Source: CAZOZP01 sp964584325 (GTDB taxonomy: Bacteria; Bacteroidota; Ignavibacteria; Ignavibacteriales; Melioribacteraceae). From it: DNA of 54,780 nt. The translations under genes were made by a program, and so were the position numbers. Shown here piece after piece: positions 42,195-52,000 of the stretch; position 1 is the stretch's first letter; every line of letters starts with the position of its first letter. The DNA lies in NCBI GenBank assembly GCA_964584325.1, contig CAZOZP010000015.1, positions 1 to 54,780 of the forward strand, given 5' to 3'. The notes beneath the pieces were generated by a model that worked only from the letters and a program-made list of their open reading frames with translations, did no database searches and had not been told where the DNA came from.

Positions 42195-44594
42195 TTATCC
42201 TCTTAAAACTGCATTAAATTCTTTCTTCAGTATTTCAATTATTTTCCAGAAGTCTTTATCCACTTCTTCTTCTGTCAGAGTTTTGGATTCATCAAAATAA
42301 ACAAGCTTATATGCCATGCTTTTTTTATCGTTTCCAAGTTTTTGGCCTTCAAATAAATCGAAGAGCATAAACTCTTTTAAGATTGATGCCTTATTTTTTC
42401 TTATTACTGCTTCCACTCCGGAGTTCTGAACTGATTTATCCATAACCAGAGCAAAATCTCTTACAACTTTCGGATATTTCAATAATTCTTTAAAACCTAC
42501 TTCAGAATAAGAAATTTCTTTGATTTTTTCAATATCTGCGTAAAAAATAAATACATCAGAACTGATATCAAAGAATTCCAGTAACTTAGTATTTACTTTT
42601 CCGACTTTTCCTACTTCCTTACCGAAAACATTGTATTTAATAGAATACTCAAGAATGCTGTCACTCTCATAAAATATTTCTTCTCTGATTTTTACATTTT
42701 TGAGCATTTTCGAAAAAAATGTTTCGGCATAACCCTTGATATCGTATATGTCATATTTTCTTTCTTTCATATACCAATTGTCCTCACAGAAATATCCTGA
42801 AAGGGCTGCTAAAACATAATTATTCTCTTCAAAGTCTTTGAAGTCTTCTATTACTTCATTCTTTCTGTTGAAAATATGTCCGATTTCAAAGAATTTGAGT
42901 TCCTTTTCGGCAACTTTGAAATTTCTTGATATTGTATGAAGCATTCCAGGTATGAGCGATGGCCTTAAATGGGACATTTCGGTGCTCTGGGGATTCATTA
43001 CAGCTATTGCTTTACCGAACATAACTGCTTCTTTTTCATTAAGCAGAGAATTTGATATAATCTCGTTGAACCCGAACGAAGTAAATGCAGTTCGTACTTT
43101 TCCTGTAAATTCGGTAGAATCTGTCTTTGAATCGAGAGTTACTGCAATTCTTTCTACCTGAGGGATGTTCTCATATCCGTAAATTCTTGCAATTTCCTCT
43201 ATTATATCAATTTCTCTTTCTATGTCGCTTCTGTAAGAAGGAACTGAACATAGATAAGAATCTTCATTTTCCGAAATTATCCCAAATCCGAGGTTGGCTA
43301 AAATATCTTTTACTGCCGCAGAAGGAATTTCATATCCGAGAATTCTGGTAATTCTGGCCTTACGCAAAAGAATGTCATCTTTAACTATTCTAACCGGATA
43401 AGCATCTATTACACCATTTAAGACTTCTCCATTTCCCAATTCTGCCATTAGCGAAGCTGCTCTTTGTGCCACACGAACCAGGTTTTCAGGATCGCATCCT
43501 CTTTCAAATCTATAAGAAGCATCTGACGAAAGCGACAGCCGTTTTGCGGTCTTTCTAATTACAGAAGGATTAAAATATGCACTCTCAAGCAATATATCTT
43601 TTGTTTCAGAAGTAACTTCAGAATTCTCTCCTCCCATCACACCGGCAAGAGCTACGGGTTTCTCAGCATCACATATTAACAAGTCGGAGCTCTTAAGTAC
43701 ACGTGTTTTAGAATCCAGTGTTACAAAACTGCTCCTTTCTTCTGCTCTTTTTACTATTATTTTCTTTCCGGCAACTTTATTTAAGTCGAAAGCATGTAAT
43801 GGCTGACCATATTCGTAAAGTACAAAATTTGTTATATCAACAATGTTGTTTATTGGTCTTAGACCCACATTCTTCAGGAATGTTTTCATCCATTCAGGCG
43901 ATTCCTTTACTTCAACATTTTTGATTATCATTGCCGTGTATCTCGGACATCCTTCGGGGTCAATAATCTCAACAGATGCTATATTACTAACATCTTGTTC
44001 TGAGGTTTTAAGTTTTACTTCAGGCACTTTCAGAGGTCTGTTGAATAGTGCGGAAAATTCCCTGGCTATGCCAATATGACTCAATGCATCGCCTCTGTTT
44101 GCAGTTACTGCCAGATCAATTATTACATCATCCAAACCCAGCACTTTGCTAATTTCAGTTCCTTCCTTTACGGAAGAGTCTAAAACCATAATACCTGAAT
44201 GATCCTGACTTAATCCTAACTCTTTTTCTGAACAAATCATTCCGAAAGATTCTTCTCCGCGGATTTTAGCTTTTTCGATTTTGAATCCGCCTTCGGGAAC
44301 AACCGCACCTACTTTCGCAAAGGCAATTTTTTGCTCACGGGCAACATTTGGTGCTCCGCATACTACTTTATATTCTTCATTTCCGTCAGAAACAACACAA
44401 ATCGAAAGTTTATCAGCATTTGGATGTTTTTCTCTCTGTTTAACATAACCGACTACAATATTATTAAAAGCAGCAGCTTGGTCTATTACCTCTTCAACTT
44501 CAAAACCTGCAAGAGTAATTTTATCTAACAATTCGTTAAGTTCAATTCCCCTGAGGTCTATATAATTTTTAAGCCAATTAAAAGATATCTTCAA
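42195..44594 (-). CDS. pheT: phenylalanine--tRNA ligase beta subunit
   Basis: Beta subunit of 799 residues (normal length). An N-terminal tRNA-binding (EMAP-like) domain (about 40-150) is followed by the B3/4 editing domain, the B5 domain, the catalytic-like core, and a C-terminal ferredoxin-like anticodon domain (YPKVVRDFALVMDKSV, about 700-799). It pairs with PheS encoded 11 bp upstream. Confidence 0.97.
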   Translation of the reverse strand: MKISFNWLKNYIDLRGIELNELLDKITLAGFEVEEVIDQAAAFNNIVVGYVKQREKHPNADKLSICVVSDGNEEYKVVCGAPNVAREQKIAFAKVGAVVPEGGFKIEKAKIRGEESFGMICSEKELGLSQDHSGIMVLDSSVKEGTEISKVLGLDDVIIDLAVTANRGDALSHIGIAREFSALFNRPLKVPEVKLKTSEQDVSNIASVEIIDPEGCPRYTAMIIKNVEVKESPEWMKTFLKNVGLRPINNIVDITNFVLYEYGQPLHAFDLNKVAGKKIIVKRAEERSSFVTLDSKTRVLKSSDLLICDAEKPVALAGVMGGENSEVTSETKDILLESAYFNPSVIRKTAKRLSLSSDASYRFERGCDPENLVRVAQRAASLMAELGNGEVLNGVIDAYPVRIVKDDILLRKARITRILGYEIPSAAVKDILANLGFGIISENEDSYLCSVPSYRSDIEREIDIIEEIARIYGYENIPQVERIAVTLDSKTDSTEFTGKVRTAFTSFGFNEIISNSLLNEKEAVMFGKAIAVMNPQSTEMSHLRPSLIPGMLHTISRNFKVAEKELKFFEIGHIFNRKNEVIEDFKDFEENNYVLAALSGYFCEDNWYMKERKYDIYDIKGYAETFFSKMLKNVKIREEIFYESDSILEYSIKYNVFGKEVGKVGKVNTKLLEFFDISSDVFIFYADIEKIKEISYSEVGFKELLKYPKVVRDFALVMDKSVQNSGVEAVIRKNKASILKEFMLFDLFEGQKLGNDKKSMAYKLVYFDESKTLTEEEVDKDFWKIIEILKKEFNAVLRG

Positions 44595-44605
44595 AATAGT
44601 CTCCG

Positions 44606-45595
44606 TTAAAACTGGGTTAGAAATCTTTTATCGTTATCGAAAATAGTCCGGATATCATTTATGCCGTACTTTCTCATAGCCATTCTTTCAACTCCCATTC
44701 CGAATGCATAACCTGTATATACTTCAGGATCAATGTTTACATTCTTAAGTACATTTGGATCCACCATTCCGCAGCCTAATATTTCCATCCATCTTCCCGG
44801 TTTATCAGCCGTGGGTTTCATCCATATATCAACTTCTGCGCTAGGTTCGGTGAACGGGAAAAAACTTGAACGAAATCTATAAACTATGTCATCTCCGTAT
44901 AGCTGTTTAATGAAGGAGACCAATGTTCCTTTCAGTTCAGCAAAAGTAACGTCCTTATCAACATAAAGACCTTCCACCTGATGAAAAAGGCAATAGCTCT
45001 TTGCGCTTATCGATTCATTACGGTAAACTTTACCCGGCATTATTGCCCTTAACGGCGGCTTTTTTGAATTCATAAGCCTTATTTGCACAGGGGAGGTGTG
45101 TGTGCGCATAACGAATTTGCTGTTAACGAAGAATGTATCCTGCATATCTCTGGCCGGGTGGTCATCCGGGAAATTTAATGCTTCAAAATTATTATAATCT
45201 GATTCCAATTCCGGACCGTCTTCCACCGAAAAGCCCAACCCTTTAAATATTCTCTTAACCTCTTCGAGTGTCTGAGTAATTAGATGGTAAGTTCCCGTTT
45301 CAACTTTCCTTGCCGGAAGTGAAAGATCTATTCTATCTGAAGTTTTGCTGCCTGAATCAAAAGTTAGTGCAAATTCATCAATTTTATTCTGGATATCAGT
45401 CTTGATTTTATTCAGAAAATTTCCTGCCGCCGGTTTTTCCGAAGGGGGCAGACTTTTGAATTCTTCAAACAATGAAGCCATCAGTCCTTTTCTTGAAAGG
45501 TACTTAATTTTTATAACTTCAAGTTCTTTAAGAGATTTAACTTCTTTTATCTCTGAACTGAAAGCTGAAGCTGCTTCTTCAATTTTAGTTTTCAT
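44606..45595 (-). CDS. pheS: phenylalanine--tRNA ligase alpha subunit
   Basis: Catalytic class II subunit of 329 residues. An N-terminal coiled coil (about 1-85) precedes the catalytic core with motif 2 (GKVYRNESISAKS) and motif 3 (GYAFGMGVERMAMRKYGI), plus HTSPVQIR. No Shine-Dalgarno site is visible; CCACCT stands directly before the ATG. A hairpin in the leader may affect expression. Confidence 0.97.
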   Translation of the reverse strand: MKTKIEEAASAFSSEIKEVKSLKELEVIKIKYLSRKGLMASLFEEFKSLPPSEKPAAGNFLNKIKTDIQNKIDEFALTFDSGSKTSDRIDLSLPARKVETGTYHLITQTLEEVKRIFKGLGFSVEDGPELESDYNNFEALNFPDDHPARDMQDTFFVNSKFVMRTHTSPVQIRLMNSKKPPLRAIMPGKVYRNESISAKSYCLFHQVEGLYVDKDVTFAELKGTLVSFIKQLYGDDIVYRFRSSFFPFTEPSAEVDIWMKPTADKPGRWMEILGCGMVDPNVLKNVNIDPEVYTGYAFGMGVERMAMRKYGINDIRTIFDNDKRFLTQF

Positions 45596-45614
45596 AGGTG
45601 GTATGCCATTTAAA

Positions 45615-45641
45615 ACAGAATTGTGCTAAACACAGCTCTGT
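45615..45641 (-). promoter_or_regulatory. leader hairpin before pheS
   Basis: ACAGA/TCTGT and TGTG/CACA pair around a 2x2 internal loop with a 5-nt tip, followed on the minus strand by TTTTA and then the pheS start. It could be an attenuator or the end of the rplT transcript. It is short and partly AT-rich, so support is weak. Confidence 0.3.
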
Positions 45642-45700
45642 ATATGCCTTAAGGATTAATCCCGGCATTAACAGTCCGCACTTAACACAACTCCCAAAAA

Positions 45701-46048
45701 TTAGTTTATTACAAAATTTACTATGTCAGTAAATGCTTTTGGATTTTCAACTGCAAGGCTGGCAAGTATTTTTCTGTTGATATCCAGTCCTTTTTTATCC
45801 AGAAGATTTATCAATCTTGAATATGTTGTTCCGTTCAATCTTGCAGCAGCATTGATTCTGACTATCCAAAGTCTGCGGAATTCTCTCTTTTTTGTTTTTC
45901 TGTCGCGGTATGCGTGAAGAAGACCTTTTTCAACGTGATTCTTAGCTACGGTATAAACATTATTTCTCGCACCCCAATAGCCTTTCGCCATATCGAGTAT
46001 CTTTTTACGTCTTCTATGGGAAGCTACTTTATTCTTTGATCTTGGCAT
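45701..46048 (-). CDS. rplT: 50S ribosomal protein L20
   Basis: L20 of 115 residues, with the basic N-terminus (MPRSKNKVASHRRRKKIL), KGYWGARNN, and the conserved RLWIVRINAAAR. It binds 23S rRNA early in assembly and in several bacteria represses its own operon by binding the mRNA. It lies in the usual thrS-infC-rpmI-rplT order. Confidence 0.98.
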   Translation of the reverse strand: MPRSKNKVASHRRRKKILDMAKGYWGARNNVYTVAKNHVEKGLLHAYRDRKTKKREFRRLWIVRINAAARLNGTTYSRLINLLDKKGLDINRKILASLAVENPKAFTDIVNFVIN

Positions 46049-46071
46049 TTTTTAACCTCTAATCTGTATTC

Positions 46072-46266
46072 TTATTGTTGAAGTAAAATTTTAATTTTTT
46101 TGACATCCGCCGGACTCACGAGCGTTGCTTTTCTTAAGCCGCGTTTCCTCTTAGTGGATTTTTTTGTTAAGATATGGGATTTCCCTGACTTATTCCTCTT
46201 AACTAATCCTGAAGCTGTAGTTCTGAAAGTTTTTACAGCACCTCTGTTGCTTTTCATCTTTGGCAT
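46072..46266 (-). CDS. rpmI: 50S ribosomal protein L35
   Basis: L35 of 64 residues: MPKMKSNRGAVKTFR start, central basic HILTKKSTKRKRGLR, and a C-terminal KKIKILL. It lies 18 bp after infC and 23 bp before rplT, the standard arrangement. Confidence 0.97.
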   Translation of the reverse strand: MPKMKSNRGAVKTFRTTASGLVKRNKSGKSHILTKKSTKRKRGLRKATLVSPADVKKIKILLQQ

Positions 46267-46284
46267 AGTTATTCCCGTTCTGAA

Positions 46285-46812
46285 TTATTTTTTCTTTTTA
46301 GTTTTTGACGGAGCAAGAACAATCGACATTGTTCTTCCCTCAAACTTTGGTTCCTGTTCAAGTTTAGAAACCTCTTCCAGTCTTTCATTAAAACGAATCA
46401 ACAGAGTTTCTCCCTGTTCCTTATAAGCAAGCTCCCTGCCTTTAAATATAACCGCAACTTTCACTTTATGACCTTCATCGAGGAATCTTTCCGCATGCCT
46501 CAGTTTAAAGTCAAAATCGTGCTGATCGGTATTTGGATGAAGCCTGATTTCTTTCAATAAAACAACTGTCTGATTTTTCTTTTGTAATTTATCCTTCTTT
46601 TGTATCTCATACAAAAACTTGCCATAATCTATTATCTTACAAACAGGTGGCACTGCTTGAGGAGCTATTTCAACTAAATCCAGTTCCTTTTCTTCCGCAG
46701 CACGGAGAGCGGACTGAATATCAACTACTCCCAACTGTTTGTTATCGGTATCCAATAATCTTACTTCTTTAGCGGTAATCTCTTGATTAACCCTGTTTGT
46801 TTGCTTTACGAT
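46285..46812 (-). CDS. infC: translation initiation factor IF-3, apparent ATC start
   Basis: IF-3 of 175 residues, which keeps 30S subunits free and checks initiator tRNA and start codon. The N-terminal domain includes RVNQEITAKEVRLLD, and the C-terminal domain KIIDYGKFLYE and KEIRLHPN. No ATG or GTG gives the full N-terminus. The frame begins ATC GTA AAG, an in-frame TAG lies two codons upstream, and AGGAG (46822-46826) is 9 nt before the ATC. ATC is therefore the only codon giving the conserved N-terminus, in line with the non-canonical AUU start by which IF-3 controls its own synthesis in other bacteria. A TTG at 46755 would give a truncated protein. Downstream of thrS by 20 bp. Confidence 0.9.
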   Translation of the reverse strand: MVKQTNRVNQEITAKEVRLLDTDNKQLGVVDIQSALRAAEEKELDLVEIAPQAVPPVCKIIDYGKFLYEIQKKDKLQKKNQTVVLLKEIRLHPNTDQHDFDFKLRHAERFLDEGHKVKVAVIFKGRELAYKEQGETLLIRFNERLEEVSKLEQEPKFEGRTMSIVLAPSKTKKKK

Positions 46813-46832
46813 ACTCTATTTCTCCTGATTTG

Positions 46833-48755
46833 TTAACTCTTTGTTGCTACTTCAGTTCGAACAGTATTTATAAATTCATCAATACTTAGCGAACCTTTAT
46901 CTCCTTCCTTATGCTTTCTGGCAGAAACCGACCCGGTCTCTTTTTCCTTTTCACCAACTATAAGCATATATGGAACTTTCTGTAATTCCCAGTCACGTAT
47001 TTTATAGCCGATTTTTTCGTTTCTGGTATCAACCTCAGCAACTATGCCTGCGGCTTTAAGTTTAGATTCAACTTCCTTTGCGTAATCAAGAAAATTTTGT
47101 GAAACGGGAATAACCGCAGTCTGAACCGGTGCAATCCAAGTAGGAAAGGCACCTCCATAGTGTTCTATCAATAGACCCATGAATCTTTCCAAAGATCCGA
47201 GCAATGCTCTGTGAACCATAAACGGCCTATGTTCTTTTCCGTCTTCACCTATATAACTTAAATTGAATCTCTCTGGCAGATTGAAATCAAATTGTATTGT
47301 GGACATCTGCCATTCCCTGTTAAGGGCATCTTTTATTTTTATATCTATTTTCGGACCGTAGAATGCTCCGCCGCCTTCGTCAATTTCAAACGGTAATCCG
47401 AGTTTTTCAAGAGCATTGATTAACGAAGAAATTGCTTTCTCCCACAAATCGTCGTTCCCTAAGGCTTTTTCAGGTCTGGTGGCTATATAATATTTTAAGT
47501 CCTTGAAACCAAATGAGTTCCACATAAACAAACAAAACCTTACAACTTCCATGATTTCGGGTTCAATTTGATCGGGTGTGCAGAAAATGTGTGCATCATC
47601 CTGGGTAAATCCTCTAACTCTCAGCAATCCGTGAAGAACTCCGCTCTTTTCATATCTGTAAACAGTACCAAGCTCTGCCCATCTAAGCGGAAGATCTCTG
47701 TATGATCTAAGCTTTGATTCATATATCATTATATGGAATGGACAATTCATTGGTTTTACGAAATAATCCTGATCGTCCACTTTCATCGGGGAGTACATAT
47801 TCTCTTTAAATGTCTTTAGATGACCGCTAGTTTCCCAGAGCCAGCTTTTTCCGATATGCGGACTGTAAAGAAGATCGTATCCGTTTTTCAGATGTTCATC
47901 TTTCCAGAAAGATTCTATCGTATTTCTAATTCTTGCACCGCGGGGATGCCAGTATATTAACCCTGCACCTGCTTCTTCATGAATCGAGAATAAGTCTAAT
48001 TGTTTACCGAGTTTTCTGTGATCTCTTTTCTTTGCTTCTTCGAGCATCAGAAGATAATCATCAAGCATTTTCTTTTTCGGGAATGAAACACCGTAAATAC
48101 GCTGCATTCTTTCCCTCTTTTCATCGCCCCTCCAGTAAGAACCGGAAACACTTAAAAGCTTAAAGTACTTTATATATGATGTTGCAGGAAGATGCGGGCC
48201 TACACATAAATCAGTGAATCCGCCTTCTTCGTATATACTTATTACTTCTTCATTTTCGTCAATTTCACTAATTATTTCTACTTTATACTGATCACCTGCA
48301 TTCTTGAAAAAATCAACCGCTTCTGTTTTTGAAAGTTCTTTTCTTCCGAATGATTCTGAACGTTTTACGATTTCAGACATTTTCTGTTCTATCTGAAGAA
48401 GAGTTTCTTCGGTAATCTGAGTGTTTATATCTATATCATAATAAAAACCGGTTTCAATTGCCGGTCCGACACCAAACTTTGCTTCGGGAAACAGTTCTTT
48501 TACAGCATGAGCCATCAGGTGTGATGAGGAGTGCCAGAATACGTGCTTGCCTTCCTTATCTTCAAAAGTAAGAAGCTCAAGCTTGCAGTCGGCTTTAATG
48601 GGGTAAGACAATTCTTTAAGTTCTCCGTTAACTTTTGCAATCACAGCATTCTCAGCAAGACTGCGCGAAAGAGACAGAGCAACCTGATGCGGCGTAATTC
48701 CGGCATCAAATTCCTTTGAAGAACTGTCAGGTAATGTAATTTTTATTTTTTCCAT
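46833..48755 (-). CDS. thrS: threonine--tRNA ligase
   Basis: ThrRS of 640 residues (normal length): TGS domain (about 1-62), editing domain with HSSSHLMAHAV and CVGPHLP Cys/His zinc-like sites, class II core with the catalytic zinc ligands in MNCPFHI and MVHRALLGSLERF, and a C-terminal anticodon-binding domain. The start is well placed by family alignment (MEKIKITLPDSSS), but the ribosome site is weak (GGA 2 nt from ATG). An intrinsic terminator ends only 12 nt before the ATG, so expression by read-through or attenuation is possible. Confidence 0.97.
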   Translation of the reverse strand: MEKIKITLPDSSSKEFDAGITPHQVALSLSRSLAENAVIAKVNGELKELSYPIKADCKLELLTFEDKEGKHVFWHSSSHLMAHAVKELFPEAKFGVGPAIETGFYYDIDINTQITEETLLQIEQKMSEIVKRSESFGRKELSKTEAVDFFKNAGDQYKVEIISEIDENEEVISIYEEGGFTDLCVGPHLPATSYIKYFKLLSVSGSYWRGDEKRERMQRIYGVSFPKKKMLDDYLLMLEEAKKRDHRKLGKQLDLFSIHEEAGAGLIYWHPRGARIRNTIESFWKDEHLKNGYDLLYSPHIGKSWLWETSGHLKTFKENMYSPMKVDDQDYFVKPMNCPFHIMIYESKLRSYRDLPLRWAELGTVYRYEKSGVLHGLLRVRGFTQDDAHIFCTPDQIEPEIMEVVRFCLFMWNSFGFKDLKYYIATRPEKALGNDDLWEKAISSLINALEKLGLPFEIDEGGGAFYGPKIDIKIKDALNREWQMSTIQFDFNLPERFNLSYIGEDGKEHRPFMVHRALLGSLERFMGLLIEHYGGAFPTWIAPVQTAVIPVSQNFLDYAKEVESKLKAAGIVAEVDTRNEKIGYKIRDWELQKVPYMLIVGEKEKETGSVSARKHKEGDKGSLSIDEFINTVRTEVATKS

Positions 48756-48767
48756 AATCCAGACTTT

Positions 48768-48791
48768 AAAAAAAATCGGAGGCGGCTCCGA
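48768..48791 (-). terminator. intrinsic terminator between tRNA-Val and thrS
   Basis: TCGGAG (48776-48781) and CTCCGA (48786-48791) form a perfect 6-bp GC-rich stem with a 4-nt loop, followed on the minus strand by eight T. It starts 7 nt past the tRNA-Val 3' end and ends 12 nt before the thrS ATG. Confidence 0.8.
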
Positions 48792-48798
48792 ATATTCG

Positions 48799-48872
48799 TG
48801 GGTTCTAGAGGAGTCGAACCTCTGACCTTCTGCACGTCAAGCAGACGCTCTAACCAACTGAGCTAAGAACCC
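48799..48872 (-). tRNA. tRNA-Val (GAC)
   Basis: Cloverleaf on the minus strand: acceptor GGGTTCT/AGAACCC, D arm AGCTC...GAGC, anticodon loop TTGACGT (anticodon GAC, valine), T arm GGTTCGACTCC, discriminator A. It lies 20 bp after tRNA-Leu and is probably processed from the same transcript. Confidence 0.97.
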
Positions 48873-48892
48873 GACGTTCACTCATTCTTTAG

Positions 48893-48978
48893 TACCGAGG
48901 ACCGGACTCGAACCGGTACGAGGGTTGCCCCTCACTGGATTTTAAGTCCAGCGCGTCTACCAATTCCGCCACCCCGGC
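48893..48978 (-). tRNA. tRNA-Leu (TAA)
   Basis: Class II tRNA of 86 nt on the minus strand: acceptor GCCGGGG/CCTCGGT, anticodon loop CTTAAAA (anticodon TAA, leucine), long variable arm (TGAGGGGCAACCCTCG), T arm GGTTCGAGTCC, discriminator A. It is the first gene of a two-tRNA unit with a promoter upstream. Confidence 0.97.
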
Positions 48979-48995
48979 AAAACTTTCAAGACACA

Positions 48996-49024
48996 AAATT
49001 AGTATTTTTAACTTTCTTTTGCAA
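48996..49024 (-). promoter_or_regulatory. sigma-70-type promoter of the tRNA-Leu/tRNA-Val unit
   Basis: TTGCAA (49019-49024), exactly 17 bp and TAATTT (48996-49001) on the minus strand, about 18 nt before tRNA-Leu. The -35 box is identical to that of tRNA-Phe in this window. Confidence 0.5.
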
Positions 49025-49040
49025 GAAAAAATTTAGAAAA

Positions 49041-52000
49041 TTAATATTCCTGCCAGCTTTTTATTCCAAGATTCAGGGGATCGGTAGAATAAAGTGCTTC
49101 TGCCAGTCTTGCGGCAACCTGAGTATTAGTTATCAGCGGCACTTTGAAATCAACCGCGGCTCTTCTGATCTGATAATCGTTTGTCAATTCATCTTCCTGG
49201 TAATTTTTCGGAATATTTATAACAAGATCAATTTTTCCTTCTTTTATATATGTAACCGCATTGTTTTCCGGATTTTCGAGCGGAAAGGCCAGTCTTTCAG
49301 TTTTTATTCCGTGCTTTTCCATAAAGTCTGCCGTCCCGGATGTTGCATAGAATTTCATTCCCTTTCCGGCTAATAGTCTGCATCCTTCAAGCAATTCGGC
49401 CTTTGAACGAATTGGGCCGGAAGAAATAAGAATGTTTTTTATCGGGAATGTATAACCAACGGAAATCAGAGATTTAAGGAAGGCCTGATTGAAATCCTTT
49501 CCGAAACATGCAACTTCGCCGGTTGATGCCATTTCGACTCCGGTAGTCGGATCTGCTCCTTCGAGTCTGGTAAATGAAAACTGCGGTGCTTTCACGGCAA
49601 CATAATCATATTCCAATAAGGATACGTGTACTTTTTCAAGCCTTTTTCCGAGAATTATTTTTGTTGCCAGTTCAATAAAATTGATTTTGAGTGTTTTTGA
49701 AACAAACGGGAAGCTTCTTGATGCCCTGAGATTGCATTCAATTACTCTTACTCTGTTTTCCTTTGCAATATACTGAATATTAAACGGACCATTTATCTGA
49801 AGTGCAGAGGCTATCTTCTGGGATATCCTTCTAATCTGCCTTATTGTTTCAAGATATGTTCTTTGTGCCGGCAATACCAATGTCGCATCGCCTGAATGCA
49901 CTCCTGCATTCTCAACATGTTCGGAGATTGCATAGGCAATAATCTCTCCGTCCTGAGCAACTGCATCAAATTCCAGTTCTTTTGCGTTTTCCAAAAATTT
50001 GCTAATTACAGTTGGATGATCCTTCGATATAGCGGCTGCTCTTTTTAGGAATTTTATCAATTCATTGTCGTTTGAAGCTACTCCCATTGCCGCACCGCTC
50101 AGAACGTAGGATGGTCTTACGAGTACCGGATAGCCTACTGTATTTGCAAATTCCACTGCATCTTCAATTGTCGAAAGCTGTTTCCAATCCGGCTGTTCAA
50201 CTTCAATTCTATCCAGAAGATTTGAAAATTTACTTCTGTCTTCTGCTTCATCTATGCGCTCGGGGGAGGTGCCTAATATTCTTACATTTCTTCGGTAGAG
50301 CCTCATTGCAAGATTGTTCGGAACCTGTCCGCCCATTGAAATAATTACTCCTGCCGATTTCATCAGACGGTAAATTTCTCTTACGCTTTCAAGTGTCAGT
50401 TCCTCAAAGAAAAGTGCATCGCATTCATCGTAATCTGTGCTTACGGTTTCAGGATTACAGTTAATCATTACTGCTTTCTTTCCGGAGTTTCTTACTTCTT
50501 TTACTGCGTTAACACAACACCAGTCAAATTCTACTGAACTGCCGATTCTGTATGGTCCTGAACCGAGAATTATAATGTTATTTCTAAGTGCATCGAAATC
50601 CGGATCATCGTGTGTGGAATTATATGTTAAATACAAGTAATTTGTCTTTGCCGGGAACTCTGCGGCAAGTGTATCGATTTGCTGGACAAACGGACGCATT
50701 TTATATAACTGCCTTAGATTGAAAACTGAATCTTCTTCGTTTTCTGTTATTATGGCAATCTGTTCATCCGAGAAACCGTATTTCTTGGCTTTCAATAATA
50801 CTTTTGCAGGAATGTTCCTTTCCTTGAAATTTTCAAGTTCTAATTGCGTGTCAACAATGTTTTTGATTTTTGTCAGAAACCATTTGTCTATGTGGGTAAG
50901 TTTATTGACGTAATCCACCGACAAATTATTCTTAAAAGCTGCCGCCACTTTATAAATTCTGTCTTCACCAGGATGCATTAAAGATTCTTCGATCTCTTCA
51001 TTAGTATATTTTCTGCCGTTTGAAACCAATCCCTTAGCTCCGGTATCAAGCATTCTCAAAGCTTTTTGCAAAGCTTCCTCGAATTTCCTTCCGATAGCCA
51101 TTACTTCACCTACCGATTTCATAGAAGAGCCGATTTGCTTTGATACGTGCTTGAATTTCTTTAAGTCCCATCTCGGAATTTTTACAACTATGTAATCTAA
51201 GGCAGGTTCAAAGAAAGCGGAGGTGGTTTTGGTAATTGAATTTTTCAGTTCATAAAGATTATAACCCAGTGACAGCTTGGCCGCAATAAATGCCAAAGGA
51301 TAACCTGTAGCTTTGGATGCAAGTGCGGAACTTCTTGAAAGTCTGGCATTAACTTCAATAACCCGATAATCGTTTGAGTATTTGTTAAATGCGTACTGTA
51401 TATTACATTCACCAACAATGCCTAAATGTCTTATTACTTTAATTGCCACAGAACGGAGATTCTGGTATTCAGCATCTGTTAAAGTTTGGCTGGGAGCCAC
51501 AACTATGCTTTCACCCGTATGTATCCCCATCGGATCAAAGTTTTCCATGTTACAAACCGTTATGCAGTTATCGGAAGCATCTCTTACAACTTCGTATTCA
51601 ATTTCCTTCCATCCTTCAAGATATTCTTCTACCAATATCTGCGGAGCATAAGCAAGAGATTTGGAAGCAAGCGTAATAACTTCGGCCTCAGATCTGCAAA
51701 CACCGGAACCTAATCCGCCTAAAGCGTAAGCAATTCTGATTATTACCGGATATCCTAACTCAGAGGCAAAGGAAACAGCCTCTTCAACTTTCTCTACAGC
51801 TTTGCTTTTAGGATATTTGACATTTATTTCATCAAGTTTTTTATTGAATTTCTGACGGTCTTCTGTATCAATTATGGTTTCAACGGGAGTACCGAGAACC
51901 TTAAGATTGTACTTGGCGAGAATTCCTTTCCTAAAAAGTTCTACACCGCAGTTTAACGCTGTTTGTCCGCCGAAACTTAATAATATTCCGTCAGGATTCT

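Noticed and set aside
48756..48798. T-box riboswitch before thrS
   Set aside because: The region is far too short, and no T-box consensus or specifier loop is visible; T-boxes are typical of Firmicutes.
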